This document shows positions 14,823-22,908 of a DNA stretch of 25,739 nt, piece by piece (within the stretch, counting starts at the first letter, position 1; every line of letters starts with the position of its first letter). The DNA comes from Amphritea sp. (GTDB lineage: Bacteria; Pseudomonadota; Gammaproteobacteria; Pseudomonadales; Nitrincolaceae), in contig JAIBDA010000005.1 in the NCBI GenBank assembly GCA_024679635.1, positions 1-25,739 of the forward strand. The letters run 5' to 3'. The translations under genes were made by a program, and so were the position numbers. Below the pieces are notes generated by a model. The model ran no database searches. It was not told where the DNA came from and worked only from the letters and a program-made list of their open reading frames with translations.

Positions 14823-16082
14823 TTAATCTCTGATCGGTCGACGCGCCAATCGTGGCACATTCCCACTCAACCCCATCGCCTGTTGAACCAGATGATTTTT
14901 AACCGGCGACAAACTATTCATCAAACTCATACCACTATTACGCAGCAACCTTGCCAGCGGTTCTTTAGAATTAAATAATTGCTTAAAACCTTCCATTGTC
15001 GCTGCCATCTGCAGGTTTTCACTCCGGCGTGCCCGCTGAAAACGACGTAGATGAAACGCAGTGTTCCACTGCGCTCCTTTCTCAAGACCATCCAGTAACG
15101 TTTCAGCCAACGCTGCGGCATCCATCAACCCTAAATTAACGCCCTGTCCCGCTAAGGGGTGAATGGTATGAGCGGCATCACCAATCGCGGCAAAACCGTC
15201 TTTTACATACTGTCGGGCATGTCGCTGGCGCAATGGAAAGACAAAACGCTTATCCGTTTGTAGCACCTTACCTAAACGAGATTCGAACGCCTGCTCAACG
15301 GCCTGACAGAAAGCAGTATCATCCAGGTTCATCAACGTCTTAGCGTGATCCGGCGAGGTTGACCAAACGATAGAGCTTAGGTTGTCCTCGGGCAACGGCA
15401 GGAACGCCAGCGGGCCATCATCGGTAAAACGCTGCCAACAGGTGGCTTTATTAGGTTGTTCAGTGGTTATTGTTGTCACGATGGCATGGTGGCCATAGTC
15501 CCATTCCCACATGCCGATACCGGCTAGGCGACGGGTATTCGACAGGGCTCCATCGGCTGCAACGACACAGCGCACCTGAAGCTGTTCACCATTGCTCAGC
15601 GTCAGCCGCCGCTGGCTATCATCATCCGCCTCTGAAAGCTCAGTAATCTCTACGCCAGTACTAAATTCAACATTTGTCTGACCCGCTACCTGTTGAGATA
15701 GCGCGGACTGAGTCACCCGATTTTCAACAATATGGCCCAGACAGGGTTCGTGTAACTCGGTGCAGTCAAAACGAATCTGGCCGGTACCTTCACCATCCCA
15801 AACATCCATCGCCCGATAGGGCATCAGACGCATCTGTTGGATCTGATCCCAGACACCGGCAACCGTCAGCACCTGTTGTGATGCCACCGTTAAAGCACTC
15901 ACGCGGGAGTCATAACCCGTAGCACGCTGGGAAAGCTCCCAGGCCAACGCTTGCTGCGGATCGATATCCCGGCTTTCGAGTATTCTGATATTCAAACCAC
16001 TGTCCGCCAGCAGTGCAGCCAACGTCAGCCCGACCATACCGGCTCCGACAATTACCAGGTCTGTCTCGATCTGTTGACTCAT
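14823..16082 (-). CDS. ubiI: FAD-dependent 2-octaprenylphenol C5-hydroxylase (UbiI/VisC family)
   Basis: A 419-residue UbiH/UbiF/VisC-family flavoprotein monooxygenase of ubiquinone synthesis. The FAD-binding GxGxxG is VIVGAGMVGLTLA (10-22), the DG motif VVAADGALS is at 173-181, and the second FAD motif GDAAHTIHPLAGQGVNLGLMD is at 301-321. The assignment to the C5 hydroxylase rests on its place between ubiH and gcvT, as in E. coli; another ring hydroxylase specificity is possible. GAGG stands 6 bp before the ATG. It follows ubiH after 49 bp that include a 12-bp tandem duplication. Confidence 0.9.
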   Translation of the reverse strand: MSQQIETDLVIVGAGMVGLTLAALLADSGLNIRILESRDIDPQQALAWELSQRATGYDSRVSALTVASQQVLTVAGVWDQIQQMRLMPYRAMDVWDGEGTGQIRFDCTELHEPCLGHIVENRVTQSALSQQVAGQTNVEFSTGVEITELSEADDDSQRRLTLSNGEQLQVRCVVAADGALSNTRRLAGIGMWEWDYGHHAIVTTITTEQPNKATCWQRFTDDGPLAFLPLPEDNLSSIVWSTSPDHAKTLMNLDDTAFCQAVEQAFESRLGKVLQTDKRFVFPLRQRHARQYVKDGFAAIGDAAHTIHPLAGQGVNLGLMDAAALAETLLDGLEKGAQWNTAFHLRRFQRARRSENLQMAATMEGFKQLFNSKEPLARLLRNSGMSLMNSLSPVKNHLVQQAMGLSGNVPRLARRPIRD

Positions 16083-16094
16083 TTGATTCCTCTA

Positions 16095-16118
16095 TACAGA
16101 CATAAGTACTGACATAAG
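16095..16118. repeat. 12-bp tandem duplication before ubiI
   Basis: On the minus strand CTTATGTCAGTA (16107-16118) is followed directly by CTTATGTCTGTA (16095-16106), identical at 11 of 12 positions. It lies in the ubiH-ubiI spacer, just upstream of the ubiI ribosome site. Confidence 0.6.
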
Positions 16119-16131
16119 CGCAGAACGAACA

Positions 16132-17415
16132 TCAGCGCAGATCCGGCGTAGGCTGATCCAGCCCCATCGCGCTGCGGGCAAAAACAGTTTTAGCCAATGG
16201 ACAGACATCCAGCAACTGCAAACCGGCGCTGCGTCCCAGCGCCAGCAATGGATTATTATTAGAAAACAACCGCATGGCTTTATCGCTAAAGCCGATAGTC
16301 TTCTGTTGATCATTACGAACCTGTTCGGCAAATCGGCCAAGGTGATCGATATCGCCCAGATTAACACCCGCTTCCCGCGCCTGAATCAATTCGGCAGCCA
16401 GTGCAACCACACCCCGTAGCGCGAGGTTATAACCCTGTCCGGCAATCGGGTGCAATGCATGGGCCGCATTGCCCAACACCACCAGCCCTCTTCGGACCTG
16501 CTCATCGGCAACACTGAGCTTCAAAGGGTAACTAAAACGCTCTCCAACCTTAACAAACTGACCGGCACGATAACCAAAGCGCTCATGCACTCGGGCAATA
16601 AATTGCTCATCCGAGAGTTGCATAATTTCATCAATCTGCTCATCAGGCACCGTCCAGATCAACCCCATACGATGGCTAACACCGGTTGAATTCCTATCGC
16701 CTGCCGGCAGTTCTTCTAGGGGTAATACCGCCATCGGCCCGGTATCGGTGAAACGTTCATAGGCGACATTGTTGTGGTTAGTTTCAGGACTAATATTAGT
16801 AACCACCGCATGCTGTTGATAGTTCTGCTGCTGATAGCCGATACCCAATTGCTCACGCAGATCTGATCGACCACCATCGGCCATCACCACCAACTCAGCC
16901 GTCAATTGATGCTCGTCACCCTCAGCGGTCAGCGAGACGGCCATCCGTTCTTGCTGATAACTCACACCACTGACCTCTGCCGGGCAGATAAAATCGATGA
17001 AACTGGCATCGTCCTGCGACAAGCGACTCAACAGTACCTGCCCCAGCCAATGGTTTTCGACCACATAGCCCAAGGCTGCTACCTGCTCGTCCGCCGCATT
17101 TAGTCGCGCAGCGCCAAACCGCCCTTTGTCTGACACATGAATATCGGTAATAGGACACAAGTGCTCACGCAGCTGATCCCAGATTCCTATCTGCTCGTAA
17201 ATCAGTCGGCTACCGTAAGCCAGGGCAGTCGCCCGGGCGTCGTAACTGGGCTGGTATTCCAAACTACCCTTATCGGGCAAAGGAAAAGCTTCAACCACCG
17301 CGATGGATAAGCCCAACCGCTTACCGGCAGGAATCAGCGCAGCCGCCAGACTGGCGCCTACCATACCGCCACCAATGATCAGGATGTCGTAATGAGGTTT
17401 TATAGTAGCTTTCAT
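16132..17415 (-). CDS. ubiH: 2-octaprenyl-6-methoxyphenol hydroxylase
   Basis: A 427-residue FAD monooxygenase for a ring hydroxylation in ubiquinone synthesis. GxGxxG is IIGGGMVGASLAAAL (13-27), the DG motif VVMADGGRSDLRE is at 176-188, and the second FAD motif GNAAHALHPIAGQGYNLALRGV is at 315-336. Asn in G-N-A-A-H, where UbiI has Asp, is typical of UbiH. It lies 29 bp downstream of pepP and upstream of ubiI, as in E. coli. No clear ribosome site precedes the ATG. Instead a seven-codon frame (ATG at 17432, stop TGA at 17412-17414) overlaps the start as ATGA and may couple translation. Confidence 0.94.
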   Translation of the reverse strand: MKATIKPHYDILIIGGGMVGASLAAALIPAGKRLGLSIAVVEAFPLPDKGSLEYQPSYDARATALAYGSRLIYEQIGIWDQLREHLCPITDIHVSDKGRFGAARLNAADEQVAALGYVVENHWLGQVLLSRLSQDDASFIDFICPAEVSGVSYQQERMAVSLTAEGDEHQLTAELVVMADGGRSDLREQLGIGYQQQNYQQHAVVTNISPETNHNNVAYERFTDTGPMAVLPLEELPAGDRNSTGVSHRMGLIWTVPDEQIDEIMQLSDEQFIARVHERFGYRAGQFVKVGERFSYPLKLSVADEQVRRGLVVLGNAAHALHPIAGQGYNLALRGVVALAAELIQAREAGVNLGDIDHLGRFAEQVRNDQQKTIGFSDKAMRLFSNNNPLLALGRSAGLQLLDVCPLAKTVFARSAMGLDQPTPDLR

Positions 17416-17444
17416 ACAATCAGCGATTTCATATTTATAACAGC

Positions 17445-18758
17445 TCAGCGCGCCATCAGGGCTTCAATCTCAGCCACAGTTTTCGGTACACCTGCGCTGA
17501 AGTTTTCACACCCCTCTTCTGTGACCAGCATATCATCCTCAATACGGACACCTATGCCTCGCCACTTTTCATCAACCAACTCATTCTGTGGTGAGATATA
17601 GATCCCCGGCTCCACGGTCATAACCATTCCCGCTTGCAGAGGCCGCCAGTCACCATCGACCTTATAATCACCCACATCATGCACATCCATACCCAGCCAG
17701 TGACCGATACGGTGCATATAGAATGCTTTGTAAGCACCGGTGTCTATCAGGCCTTCAATATCACCTTTCAGCAGTCCCAGATCCACCAGCCCCTGGGTTA
17801 AGACCTCAACCGATATGTTATGAATTCTTATCCAGGGAACCCCTGGACGAATGGCATCGATACAGGCCTGCTGCACCTGTAACACTAGCTCATAAATCGC
17901 TTTCTGTTCCGTGCTGAATTTTCCTGATACAGGAAAAGTCCGGGTAATATCACCGGCATAATATTCAAGTTCACAACCCGCATCGATCAGCACCAGATCG
18001 CCATCTTTCAGCACATCCCAATTCTCGGTGTAGTGCAAAACGCAAGCGTTATCACCGCCACCCACAATAGAGGAATAGGCCGGCTGACGACAACCATTCA
18101 CAGCAAAATGATGGGTAATTTCCGCTTCTAACTGATACTCAGTTAAGCCCGGCTTACACTGCTGCATCGCCCGAACGTGGGCCTCCGCAGAGATCCGACC
18201 CGCTTCGCGCATCATCTCTACTTCATCCTCCGCCTTAAATAAACGCATCTCGTGCAGCAGATGGTCGAGCATCACAATTTCGCCGGGGGCGACAGCCCCC
18301 ATACGGGCCTGCTTGCGGATACTGTTAAGCCAGTCACGTACCTGAGCGTCCAGCGCTTCATCTGTACCAATCGAATAATAGAGACGTTCAGAGCCCTGCA
18401 ATAGCTGCGGCACTCGCTCATCAATTTCAGCGCAGCCGTAAGCCTGATCCACGCCGTACTGATTACAGACACCTTCAGGCCCGGCACGATAGCCGTTCCA
18501 GATCTCCATCTCCGGATCACGAGCCCGGCAAAACATCACCACTTGCCCTTCATTACGTCCAGGAATCAGTATTAACAGCGCATCCGGCTCATTAAAACCG
18601 GTGAGATAATAGAAATCGCTATCCTGACGAAACGGATATTCCACATCCCGGTTTCGGGCCACCTCTTTCGCAGAAGGAATAATGGCCACACTTCCGGGGC
18701 TCATCTGATCCATCAGCTGCTGGCGACGGGCGGCAAAACTAGACTGACTGATTCGCAT
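17445..18758 (-). CDS. pepP: Xaa-Pro aminopeptidase P
   Basis: Removes N-terminal residues that precede proline; a dimanganese enzyme of the pita-bread fold. The 437-residue protein matches E. coli PepP. The metal ligands are Asp259 (LIDAGCE), Asp270 (AGDITRTFP), His353 (HRIGHWLGMDVHD), Glu383 (TVEPGIYI) and Glu407 (GVRIEDD). The N-terminal domain has FRQDSDFYYLTGFNEPDA (43-60). The start at 18758 (MRISQSSF) aligns with E. coli, with GGGAG upstream; an ATG at 18806 would overlap ygfB and lacks support. It follows ygfB by 19 bp. Confidence 0.96.
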   Translation of the reverse strand: MRISQSSFAARRQQLMDQMSPGSVAIIPSAKEVARNRDVEYPFRQDSDFYYLTGFNEPDALLILIPGRNEGQVVMFCRARDPEMEIWNGYRAGPEGVCNQYGVDQAYGCAEIDERVPQLLQGSERLYYSIGTDEALDAQVRDWLNSIRKQARMGAVAPGEIVMLDHLLHEMRLFKAEDEVEMMREAGRISAEAHVRAMQQCKPGLTEYQLEAEITHHFAVNGCRQPAYSSIVGGGDNACVLHYTENWDVLKDGDLVLIDAGCELEYYAGDITRTFPVSGKFSTEQKAIYELVLQVQQACIDAIRPGVPWIRIHNISVEVLTQGLVDLGLLKGDIEGLIDTGAYKAFYMHRIGHWLGMDVHDVGDYKVDGDWRPLQAGMVMTVEPGIYISPQNELVDEKWRGIGVRIEDDMLVTEEGCENFSAGVPKTVAEIEALMAR

Positions 18759-18777
18759 ATCCGCAGTTACTCCCTGC

Positions 18778-19374
18778 TCAGTGTAAAGTCGCATCCGGCG
18801 CAGCATCTTGCTGCGCCGGCTGTGGATTAAACTCAGTGAAAATCATCATCGATGACACCCGAATATATTCCTGAAGCTCCATCAAATCAGACTCGCTATC
18901 CTCACCAGCCTCAGGCGCCAGTTCAATTTGAGCGATCTGTTCCATATCACCCAGTGCTTCTTTCATGTCATCGGTCAAAGATTCATTGGTATGTCCACCT
19001 TGTAAACCAAAGCCGGTCAGGAAACCCTGGCACCAACTACCCATCGCCTCGGCACGTTCTGAAAGGGCCAGGTCATCATCAGGTAACATCAGCTGAAAAC
19101 CAAAATCTACCTGTTCTAACTGAGCCAGAGCCCCATCGTAGAGATCGGTCAGTGCCAGCTTAGACGACTCATGACGATAATCAGTGATATCGGTTAGTTC
19201 AGCAGCCAGTTTTAACCAGGCTTCATGACCGAACCGGGCGCCTGCAGACAGATAACCACACAACAGGCCGTGCAACTCTGCAGCACTGCTGGTCATACTA
19301 TCTTCTGCAATCAACATATCGCAGATCTCATAATACTCAGGGATAAAGTCTTCTGGGGACTGGGTTTCAGACAT
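18778..19374 (-). CDS. ygfB: YgfB/UPF0149 family protein
   Basis: A 198-residue, acidic, helical protein of the UPF0149 family. Typical features are SSAAELHGLLCGYLSAG (29-45) and AMGSWCQGFLTGFGLQG, about 110-126. It is cytosolic, with no signal or membrane segment. Its placement before pepP-ubiH-ubiI is strongly conserved. In Pseudomonas a YgfB homologue was reported to affect beta-lactamase expression; that role is not assumed here. It is the first gene of the minus-strand operon and is divergent from the small coiled-coil gene across 139 bp. The ribosome site is poor. Confidence 0.92.
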   Translation of the reverse strand: MSETQSPEDFIPEYYEICDMLIAEDSMTSSAAELHGLLCGYLSAGARFGHEAWLKLAAELTDITDYRHESSKLALTDLYDGALAQLEQVDFGFQLMLPDDDLALSERAEAMGSWCQGFLTGFGLQGGHTNESLTDDMKEALGDMEQIAQIELAPEAGEDSESDLMELQEYIRVSSMMIFTEFNPQPAQQDAAPDATLH

Positions 19375-19459
19375 GACGGAGCTACTCTATATAGGCTTAA
19401 CTTTTATGGATTCATATCCTAGCACTTCAACCAGAGCTGCACCACGAAACAGCGCTCGA

Positions 19460-19487
19460 TTACCAGCCATTTTCCGCTTATTATACT
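19460..19487 (+). promoter_or_regulatory. possible promoter for the coiled-coil gene and zapA
   Basis: TTACCA (19460-19465) and TATACT (19482-19487) are separated by 16 bp, 26 bp before the first ATG. The -10 box matches the consensus at 5 of 6 positions and the -35 at 4 of 6. Confidence 0.45.
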
Positions 19488-19513
19488 GACTCTGATAACT
19501 AGGCCTGAATGCT

Positions 19514-19723
19514 ATGTCTGAGCACGCATTAGAAACACTGGAACAACAGATCAATGAGCTAATCCTGCACTGCCAGCAACTTAAGCAGGCAAACCAGGGT
19601 CTGCATCAGCAAATTGCCGAGCTACGTGAAGAACGTAACCAACGCCTGCAGGTTACGGGTAAAACAGATCAGAAAATTGAAGCGATGATCAGCCGCCTTA
19701 AAACACTGGAGCAACAGGCATGA
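19514..19723 (+). CDS. small coiled-coil protein, TIGR02449/ZapB-like
   Basis: A 69-residue protein that is nearly all heptad-repeat helix: LETLEQQINELILHCQQL, then a Gln/Glu-rich stretch to ISRLKTLEQQA. It is hydrophilic, with no membrane segment. Its stop overlaps the zapA ATG by 4 bp (ATGA), so it is translationally coupled to zapA. This small family occurs just upstream of zapA in many gammaproteobacteria, and the linkage suggests a cell-division role, perhaps beside ZapA at the FtsZ ring; that is inference. Confidence 0.85.
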   Translation: MSEHALETLEQQINELILHCQQLKQANQGLHQQIAELREERNQRLQVTGKTDQKIEAMISRLKTLEQQA

Positions 19724-20025
19724 GCAACTCTCCCCGCAATATCTCAGTGTCTCTGATGGGTAAAGAGTATGTGGTCGCCTGCCCCGCTGAAGCGGAACCC
19801 GAGCTACTCAAAGCAGCTGCTTACCTCGACCAGAAAATGCAAGAGATCAAAGCCAGCGGTCGGATAATAGGCACGGAGAAAGTTGCCGTGATGGCCGCTC
19901 TGAATATCGCTTATGAGCTGCATAACAATCAGACATCGGAACAGCAGGCTATCAGCAATCGTCTGGGGCAGCTGAGCCAACTGATCGAAGCCGCTCTACC
20001 CAACTCAAAAACGGCCGCCAGTTAA
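19720..20025 (+). CDS. zapA: cell division protein ZapA
   Basis: Binds FtsZ and cross-links protofilaments at mid-cell. The 101-residue protein has the ZapA fold: N-terminal ISVSLMGKEYVVACPAE, then helices LLKAAAYLDQKMQEI, and KVAVMAALNIAYEL (55-68), followed by a C-terminal coiled coil. The position upstream of 6S RNA and 5-formyl-THF cyclo-ligase is the classic gammaproteobacterial arrangement. It overlaps the upstream coiled-coil gene by 4 bp. Confidence 0.94.
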   Translation: MSNSPRNISVSLMGKEYVVACPAEAEPELLKAAAYLDQKMQEIKASGRIIGTEKVAVMAALNIAYELHNNQTSEQQAISNRLGQLSQLIEAALPNSKTAAS

Positions 20026-20103
20026 CAGGGTTTAATCGCGCAGTCACTCCAAATAAATGCGGAAAACTTCGCCAGGGTGTGAATATTTTTCATCAAAACC
20101 AAT

Positions 20104-20135
20104 AACCATTTATTTTCAATGGTTTAATTAAAACC
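20104..20135. repeat. two overlapping AT-rich inverted repeats between zapA and 6S RNA
   Basis: AACCATT (20104-20110) and AATGGTT (20118-20124) form a perfect 7-bp inverted repeat with a 7-base centre. Sharing its right arm, GGTTT and AAACC (20121-20135) form a second one with a 5-base centre. The stretch 20080-20170 is markedly AT-rich. It could end zapA mRNA or bind a nucleoid protein upstream of the 6S promoter. Confidence 0.4.
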
Positions 20136-20175
20136 GCCTATTTTTCAATTAGCACAGTTAAGTTTAAATTCAAGG

Positions 20176-20203
20176 CTGACTTTCGATTTTTGACCAGTAT
20201 AAT
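20176..20203 (+). promoter_or_regulatory. 6S RNA promoter
   Basis: A perfect -10 box TATAAT (20198-20203) stands 16 bp after CTGACT (20176-20181), a 4-of-6 match to the -35 consensus. A start near 20210 fits the predicted 5' end of 6S RNA. Confidence 0.7.
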
Positions 20204-20209
20204 GGCAAC

Positions 20210-20388
20210 AGCTCCCTGAGGTTATTGGTAGTCTGGTTAGTCCCTTGAGCCGATAATCACACTTTTGGAAGTTTCCAGGTTAAATGATGTGCATGTCCGC
20301 CAGACGGAAAGCCTAATTTTTTCCGGAGGCTACCACCTTGAACCTTCGGGTTCAGGGCCGATACCAGCGCCGTAACTTTGGGGAGTCT
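20210..20388 (+). ncRNA. ssrS: 6S RNA
   Basis: About 180 nt that sequester the sigma-70 RNA polymerase holoenzyme by mimicking an open promoter. The 5' arm contains TCCCTTGAGCCGATAATC, nearly the E. coli sequence, and the 3' arm contains CACCTTGAACCTTCGGGTTC. The ends pair as CTCCC (20212-20216) with GGGAG (20381-20385). Between them is the usual central bubble and an apical region with AGACGGAAAGCCT. It lies between zapA and fthC, its conserved position. Ends are estimated to within a few bases. A T-rich stretch follows and may end or process the RNA before fthC. Confidence 0.92.
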
Positions 20389-20414
20389 TTTATCTTTTCT
20401 TATATATCCTTCCT

Positions 20415-21020
20415 ATGACCCAAGCCACTGATTTTAAACAAAGTCTTCGTCGCAAGATGCGTAAAGCCCGCCGTTCCATTAAACCGGCACAGCAGCGACA
20501 GCACGCACAAGGCTTACTCTCGACCCTAAAACGACTCATTCAGTTCCGTCGCAGCCAGAATATTGCTCTGTACCTGCCCAGTGACGGTGAAATCAGTCCT
20601 GAAGAGGTCATCGATTACTGTCGAAAATTGGGCAAACAGTGCTATCTCCCGGTGCTTCACCCTGTCCGTCACAACCGTCTCTGGTTTATTCCGTACAACA
20701 AAGATACCGTTCTGATTAACAATATTTATGGTATTAAAGAGCCCTCATTAATCAATGCACCCCGCCGTCCGGCCTGGGCTCTGGACCTGGTTCTGCTACC
20801 GTTGGTTGCTTTTGATGAAGAAGGTGGACGACTAGGAATGGGGGGCGGCTACTATGACCGGACTTTTGCATTTAAGCAGGGATGGCGCAAGAGTGGTGGA
20901 ACCAGCCTGATTGGACTGGCACATGATCTACAGAAAGTAGAACAGTTAAAAACAGAGAGCTGGGATATTCCACTCGAAGGTATTGCAACCGAAACGCGTT
21001 TCTACCGCGCTATTCGGTAA
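20415..21020 (+). CDS. fthC: 5-formyltetrahydrofolate cyclo-ligase
   Basis: Converts 5-formyl-THF to 5,10-methenyl-THF with ATP. The 201-residue protein has the N-terminal KQSLRRKMRKARRSI, LYLPSDGEI (52-60) and the ATP/substrate signature GGRLGMGGGYYDRTF (137-151), followed by IGLAHDLQ and IPLEGIATE near the end. E. coli names are ygfA or fau. The ATG at 20415 lies about 27 bp after the 6S RNA and has only pyrimidine-rich sequence (ATATCCTTCCT) before it, no ribosome site. As in E. coli it is probably read through from the 6S promoter. Confidence 0.94.
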   Translation: MTQATDFKQSLRRKMRKARRSIKPAQQRQHAQGLLSTLKRLIQFRRSQNIALYLPSDGEISPEEVIDYCRKLGKQCYLPVLHPVRHNRLWFIPYNKDTVLINNIYGIKEPSLINAPRRPAWALDLVLLPLVAFDEEGGRLGMGGGYYDRTFAFKQGWRKSGGTSLIGLAHDLQKVEQLKTESWDIPLEGIATETRFYRAIR

Positions 21021-21042
21021 CTAAACCCTATCGATTAGAGAT

Positions 21043-21168
21043 CTATCCCTTAAAAACCTGTCCAACAAGAGATACAAACTCAATATCTGCATTACTTACA
21101 CCGGTAAATACAGTACCCAGTACAAACACGGCGATCAGAACAACAACAAGATCCGGCCCTTTTTTCAT
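21043..21168 (-). CDS. small hydrophobic membrane peptide, 41 residues
   Basis: A short frame, MKKGPDLVVVLIAVFVLG and on to a TAG at 21043-21045, below the usual size limit of gene callers. Two lysines, a Gly-Pro-Asp turn and then about 17 hydrophobic residues (7-24) make a plausible single membrane helix with the N terminus inside. The tail SNADIEFVSLVGQVFKG is mildly amphipathic. Codon use looks normal. The ribosome site is weak (GCAGAGAAA before the ATG). It converges with fthC and lies downstream of the AEC permease. No function is recognised. It accounts for most of the otherwise gene-free stretch 21021-21344. The remainder, 21169-21344, is AT-rich with short inverted repeats. Confidence 0.6.
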   Translation of the reverse strand: MKKGPDLVVVLIAVFVLGTVFTGVSNADIEFVSLVGQVFKG

Positions 21169-21333
21169 TTTCTCTGCTCAAATACTACGGTTAGTTAGGT
21201 TGACAAAAACGGCGCTCAGTTTTCCATAACTCAAATAATTTGCAAGTATTTTCCGCTACTTATAAGCACTTTATCGACAAATACGTTAAAACTTTAACAA
21301 AAGACCCTGTTTTTCGGTTAAAAGTTCCATTAA

Positions 21334-21350
21334 TTGTAAAATAATTACAA
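21334..21350. repeat. inverted repeat over the AEC permease stop codon
   Basis: TTGTAA (21334-21339) and TTACAA (21345-21350) flank 5 bases. The right arm contains the stop codon of the permease gene. It may mark the transcript end, although the stem is AT-only apart from two G-C pairs. Confidence 0.35.
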
Positions 21351-22265
21351 AAAAGCAGGGAATACCGTTAAAACAAACGGCATCGTCGCCATTGAGATAA
21401 GAATTTGACCCGTAATAATTGCCGCCATAAGTTGGGCATCACCGCCTAACTGCCGCGCCAGCACATAGGCAGTAGATGCCGTGGGCAGCGCACTAAACAT
21501 CAACAACACTTGTGCAACTATTACTGACTCAACAAACAATCCGCAAATCACCAGCATCAGGCAGGGAAACAGCAGCAGTTTCACAGCACTGCTATAGATC
21601 ACGGAGCCACTCGTTTTGCGCAACGCTGTAAGGTTTAATCCAGCACCCACCGCCAGCAAACCCAGAGGCAATGCAATACCACTCAACAACCCGGCAACTG
21701 ACGCCAGCGCCCAGGGGAGACCCACTCCCGAAATATTCAGAGAGATCCCCACCACACAGGCGATAATCAGAGGGTTTTTGACTAAAGCCAACAATGCACT
21801 CAACAGCCCTGCTTCTTTCCGGGTATAGAAACTGAATATCAGCACACAAAGCAGGTTCAGCAGAGGCACCATAACAGCCATAACCACCGCAGCAACTGCG
21901 AGCCCTTCATCACCAAACAACGCAGCGCTCGCCGCCAGACCAACATAGGTATTAAAGCGCATCCCTCCCTGATAAACCGAGGTAAAGCTGCTATTCGCCA
22001 ACGGCTTTACCCATTGCACAAAAACCAACAGACTGGTACCGGCCGTCAATAGCAGAACCACCGCCAAAGCGACTTCGTCAATCGGTACTGCCCCCACATC
22101 AGCGAGACTCAATTTATAAATAAGTAGCACTGGAAATAACAGAAAATAGATCAGTTTTTCTGCGGGCTCCCAGAACCCGTCGCCGGGAAACCCCATTCGT
22201 CGAATCGCATGTCCGACACAAAGCAGCGCAAAAATCGGCCATAATGCCGTGAGAATCTCGTTCAT
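21345..22265 (-). CDS. AEC-family transporter (auxin efflux carrier type)
   Basis: A 306-residue inner-membrane permease with about ten hydrophobic segments in two five-helix halves. AEC features include the N-terminal LWPIFALLCVGHAIRRMGF, GGMRFNTYVGLA (100-111), LVKNPLIIACVVGISL and, in the second half, GLLAVGAGLNL and PTASTAYVLARQLGGDA. Bacterial members carry malonate, malate or other organic anions, but many have unknown substrates, so none is assigned. No clear ribosome site precedes the ATG. It is divergent from the GcvR-like gene, with 101 bp between them. Confidence 0.88.
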   Translation of the reverse strand: MNEILTALWPIFALLCVGHAIRRMGFPGDGFWEPAEKLIYFLLFPVLLIYKLSLADVGAVPIDEVALAVVLLLTAGTSLLVFVQWVKPLANSSFTSVYQGGMRFNTYVGLAASAALFGDEGLAVAAVVMAVMVPLLNLLCVLIFSFYTRKEAGLLSALLALVKNPLIIACVVGISLNISGVGLPWALASVAGLLSGIALPLGLLAVGAGLNLTALRKTSGSVIYSSAVKLLLFPCLMLVICGLFVESVIVAQVLLMFSALPTASTAYVLARQLGGDAQLMAAIITGQILISMATMPFVLTVFPAFL

Positions 22266-22366
22266 CTGTGTGTATAATCCAAATTAGGCTGCGAAAGCGG
22301 CAATTGAGCTGGCATCAACGGGGACAGTGATACCAGCACGGATATTCTATACAGGAGCAGGCAATA

Positions 22367-22879
22367 ATGACATCTCTCGTACTTACAGTGATCGCCCCGG
22401 ATAAGCCCGGTCTGGTTGAGCAACTGTCCCAAACAATCGTTAGTCACGGCGGTAACTGGCTGGAAAGCAGCATGTCACGCCTGGCGGGGAAATTTGCCGG
22501 CATACTGATTGTGTCGGTACCGACAAACAAAACTGAAGCATTACAGGATGCCCTGCAGGCACTCGAGTCTCAGGGCCTTAAAGTCGTGGTTGAACGCAGC
22601 CAGGAGCTAGCCGACGAAGCTCAGGGCAGTAGCATCTCTCTGGAATTAATCGGCCACGATAAGCCAGGCATCGTGCGGGATATTTCCCATGCACTGAATC
22701 GCTTCAACATTAATGTAGAGCGGCTATCAACTGAATTGGTCAGCGGATCAATGTCAGCAGAAGAGTTATTCAAAGCTGAAGCGGACCTTACCGTGCCAGC
22801 CAATGTCGATCTGGATGACCTACAACAGTCGCTGGAAGATATAGCCAGTGATCTGATGGTTGATATCACCCTTAATTGA
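22367..22879 (+). CDS. gcvR: GcvR-like double ACT-domain regulator
   Basis: A 170-residue protein of two ACT domains, about 3-80 and 90-165. Each opens with the glycine-cleavage-repressor pattern: VIAPDKPGLVEQLSQTIVSHGGNW and LIGHDKPGIVRDISHALNRF. In E. coli, GcvR senses glycine and blocks the activator GcvA, lowering gcvTHP expression. Whether this protein does so depends on a GcvA partner not seen here. It might instead have another amino-acid sensing role. AGGAG stands 10 bp before the ATG, and a strong terminator follows. Confidence 0.85.
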   Translation: MTSLVLTVIAPDKPGLVEQLSQTIVSHGGNWLESSMSRLAGKFAGILIVSVPTNKTEALQDALQALESQGLKVVVERSQELADEAQGSSISLELIGHDKPGIVRDISHALNRFNINVERLSTELVSGSMSAEELFKAEADLTVPANVDLDDLQQSLEDIASDLMVDITLN

Positions 22880-22908
22880 TCGATGGTTGAAAAACACAAG
22901 TACAAAAG

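Noticed and set aside
18759..18806. 16-residue N-terminal extension of pepP
   Set aside because: It would overlap the end of ygfB by 29 bp and does not align with known PepP. GGGAG precedes the later ATG.
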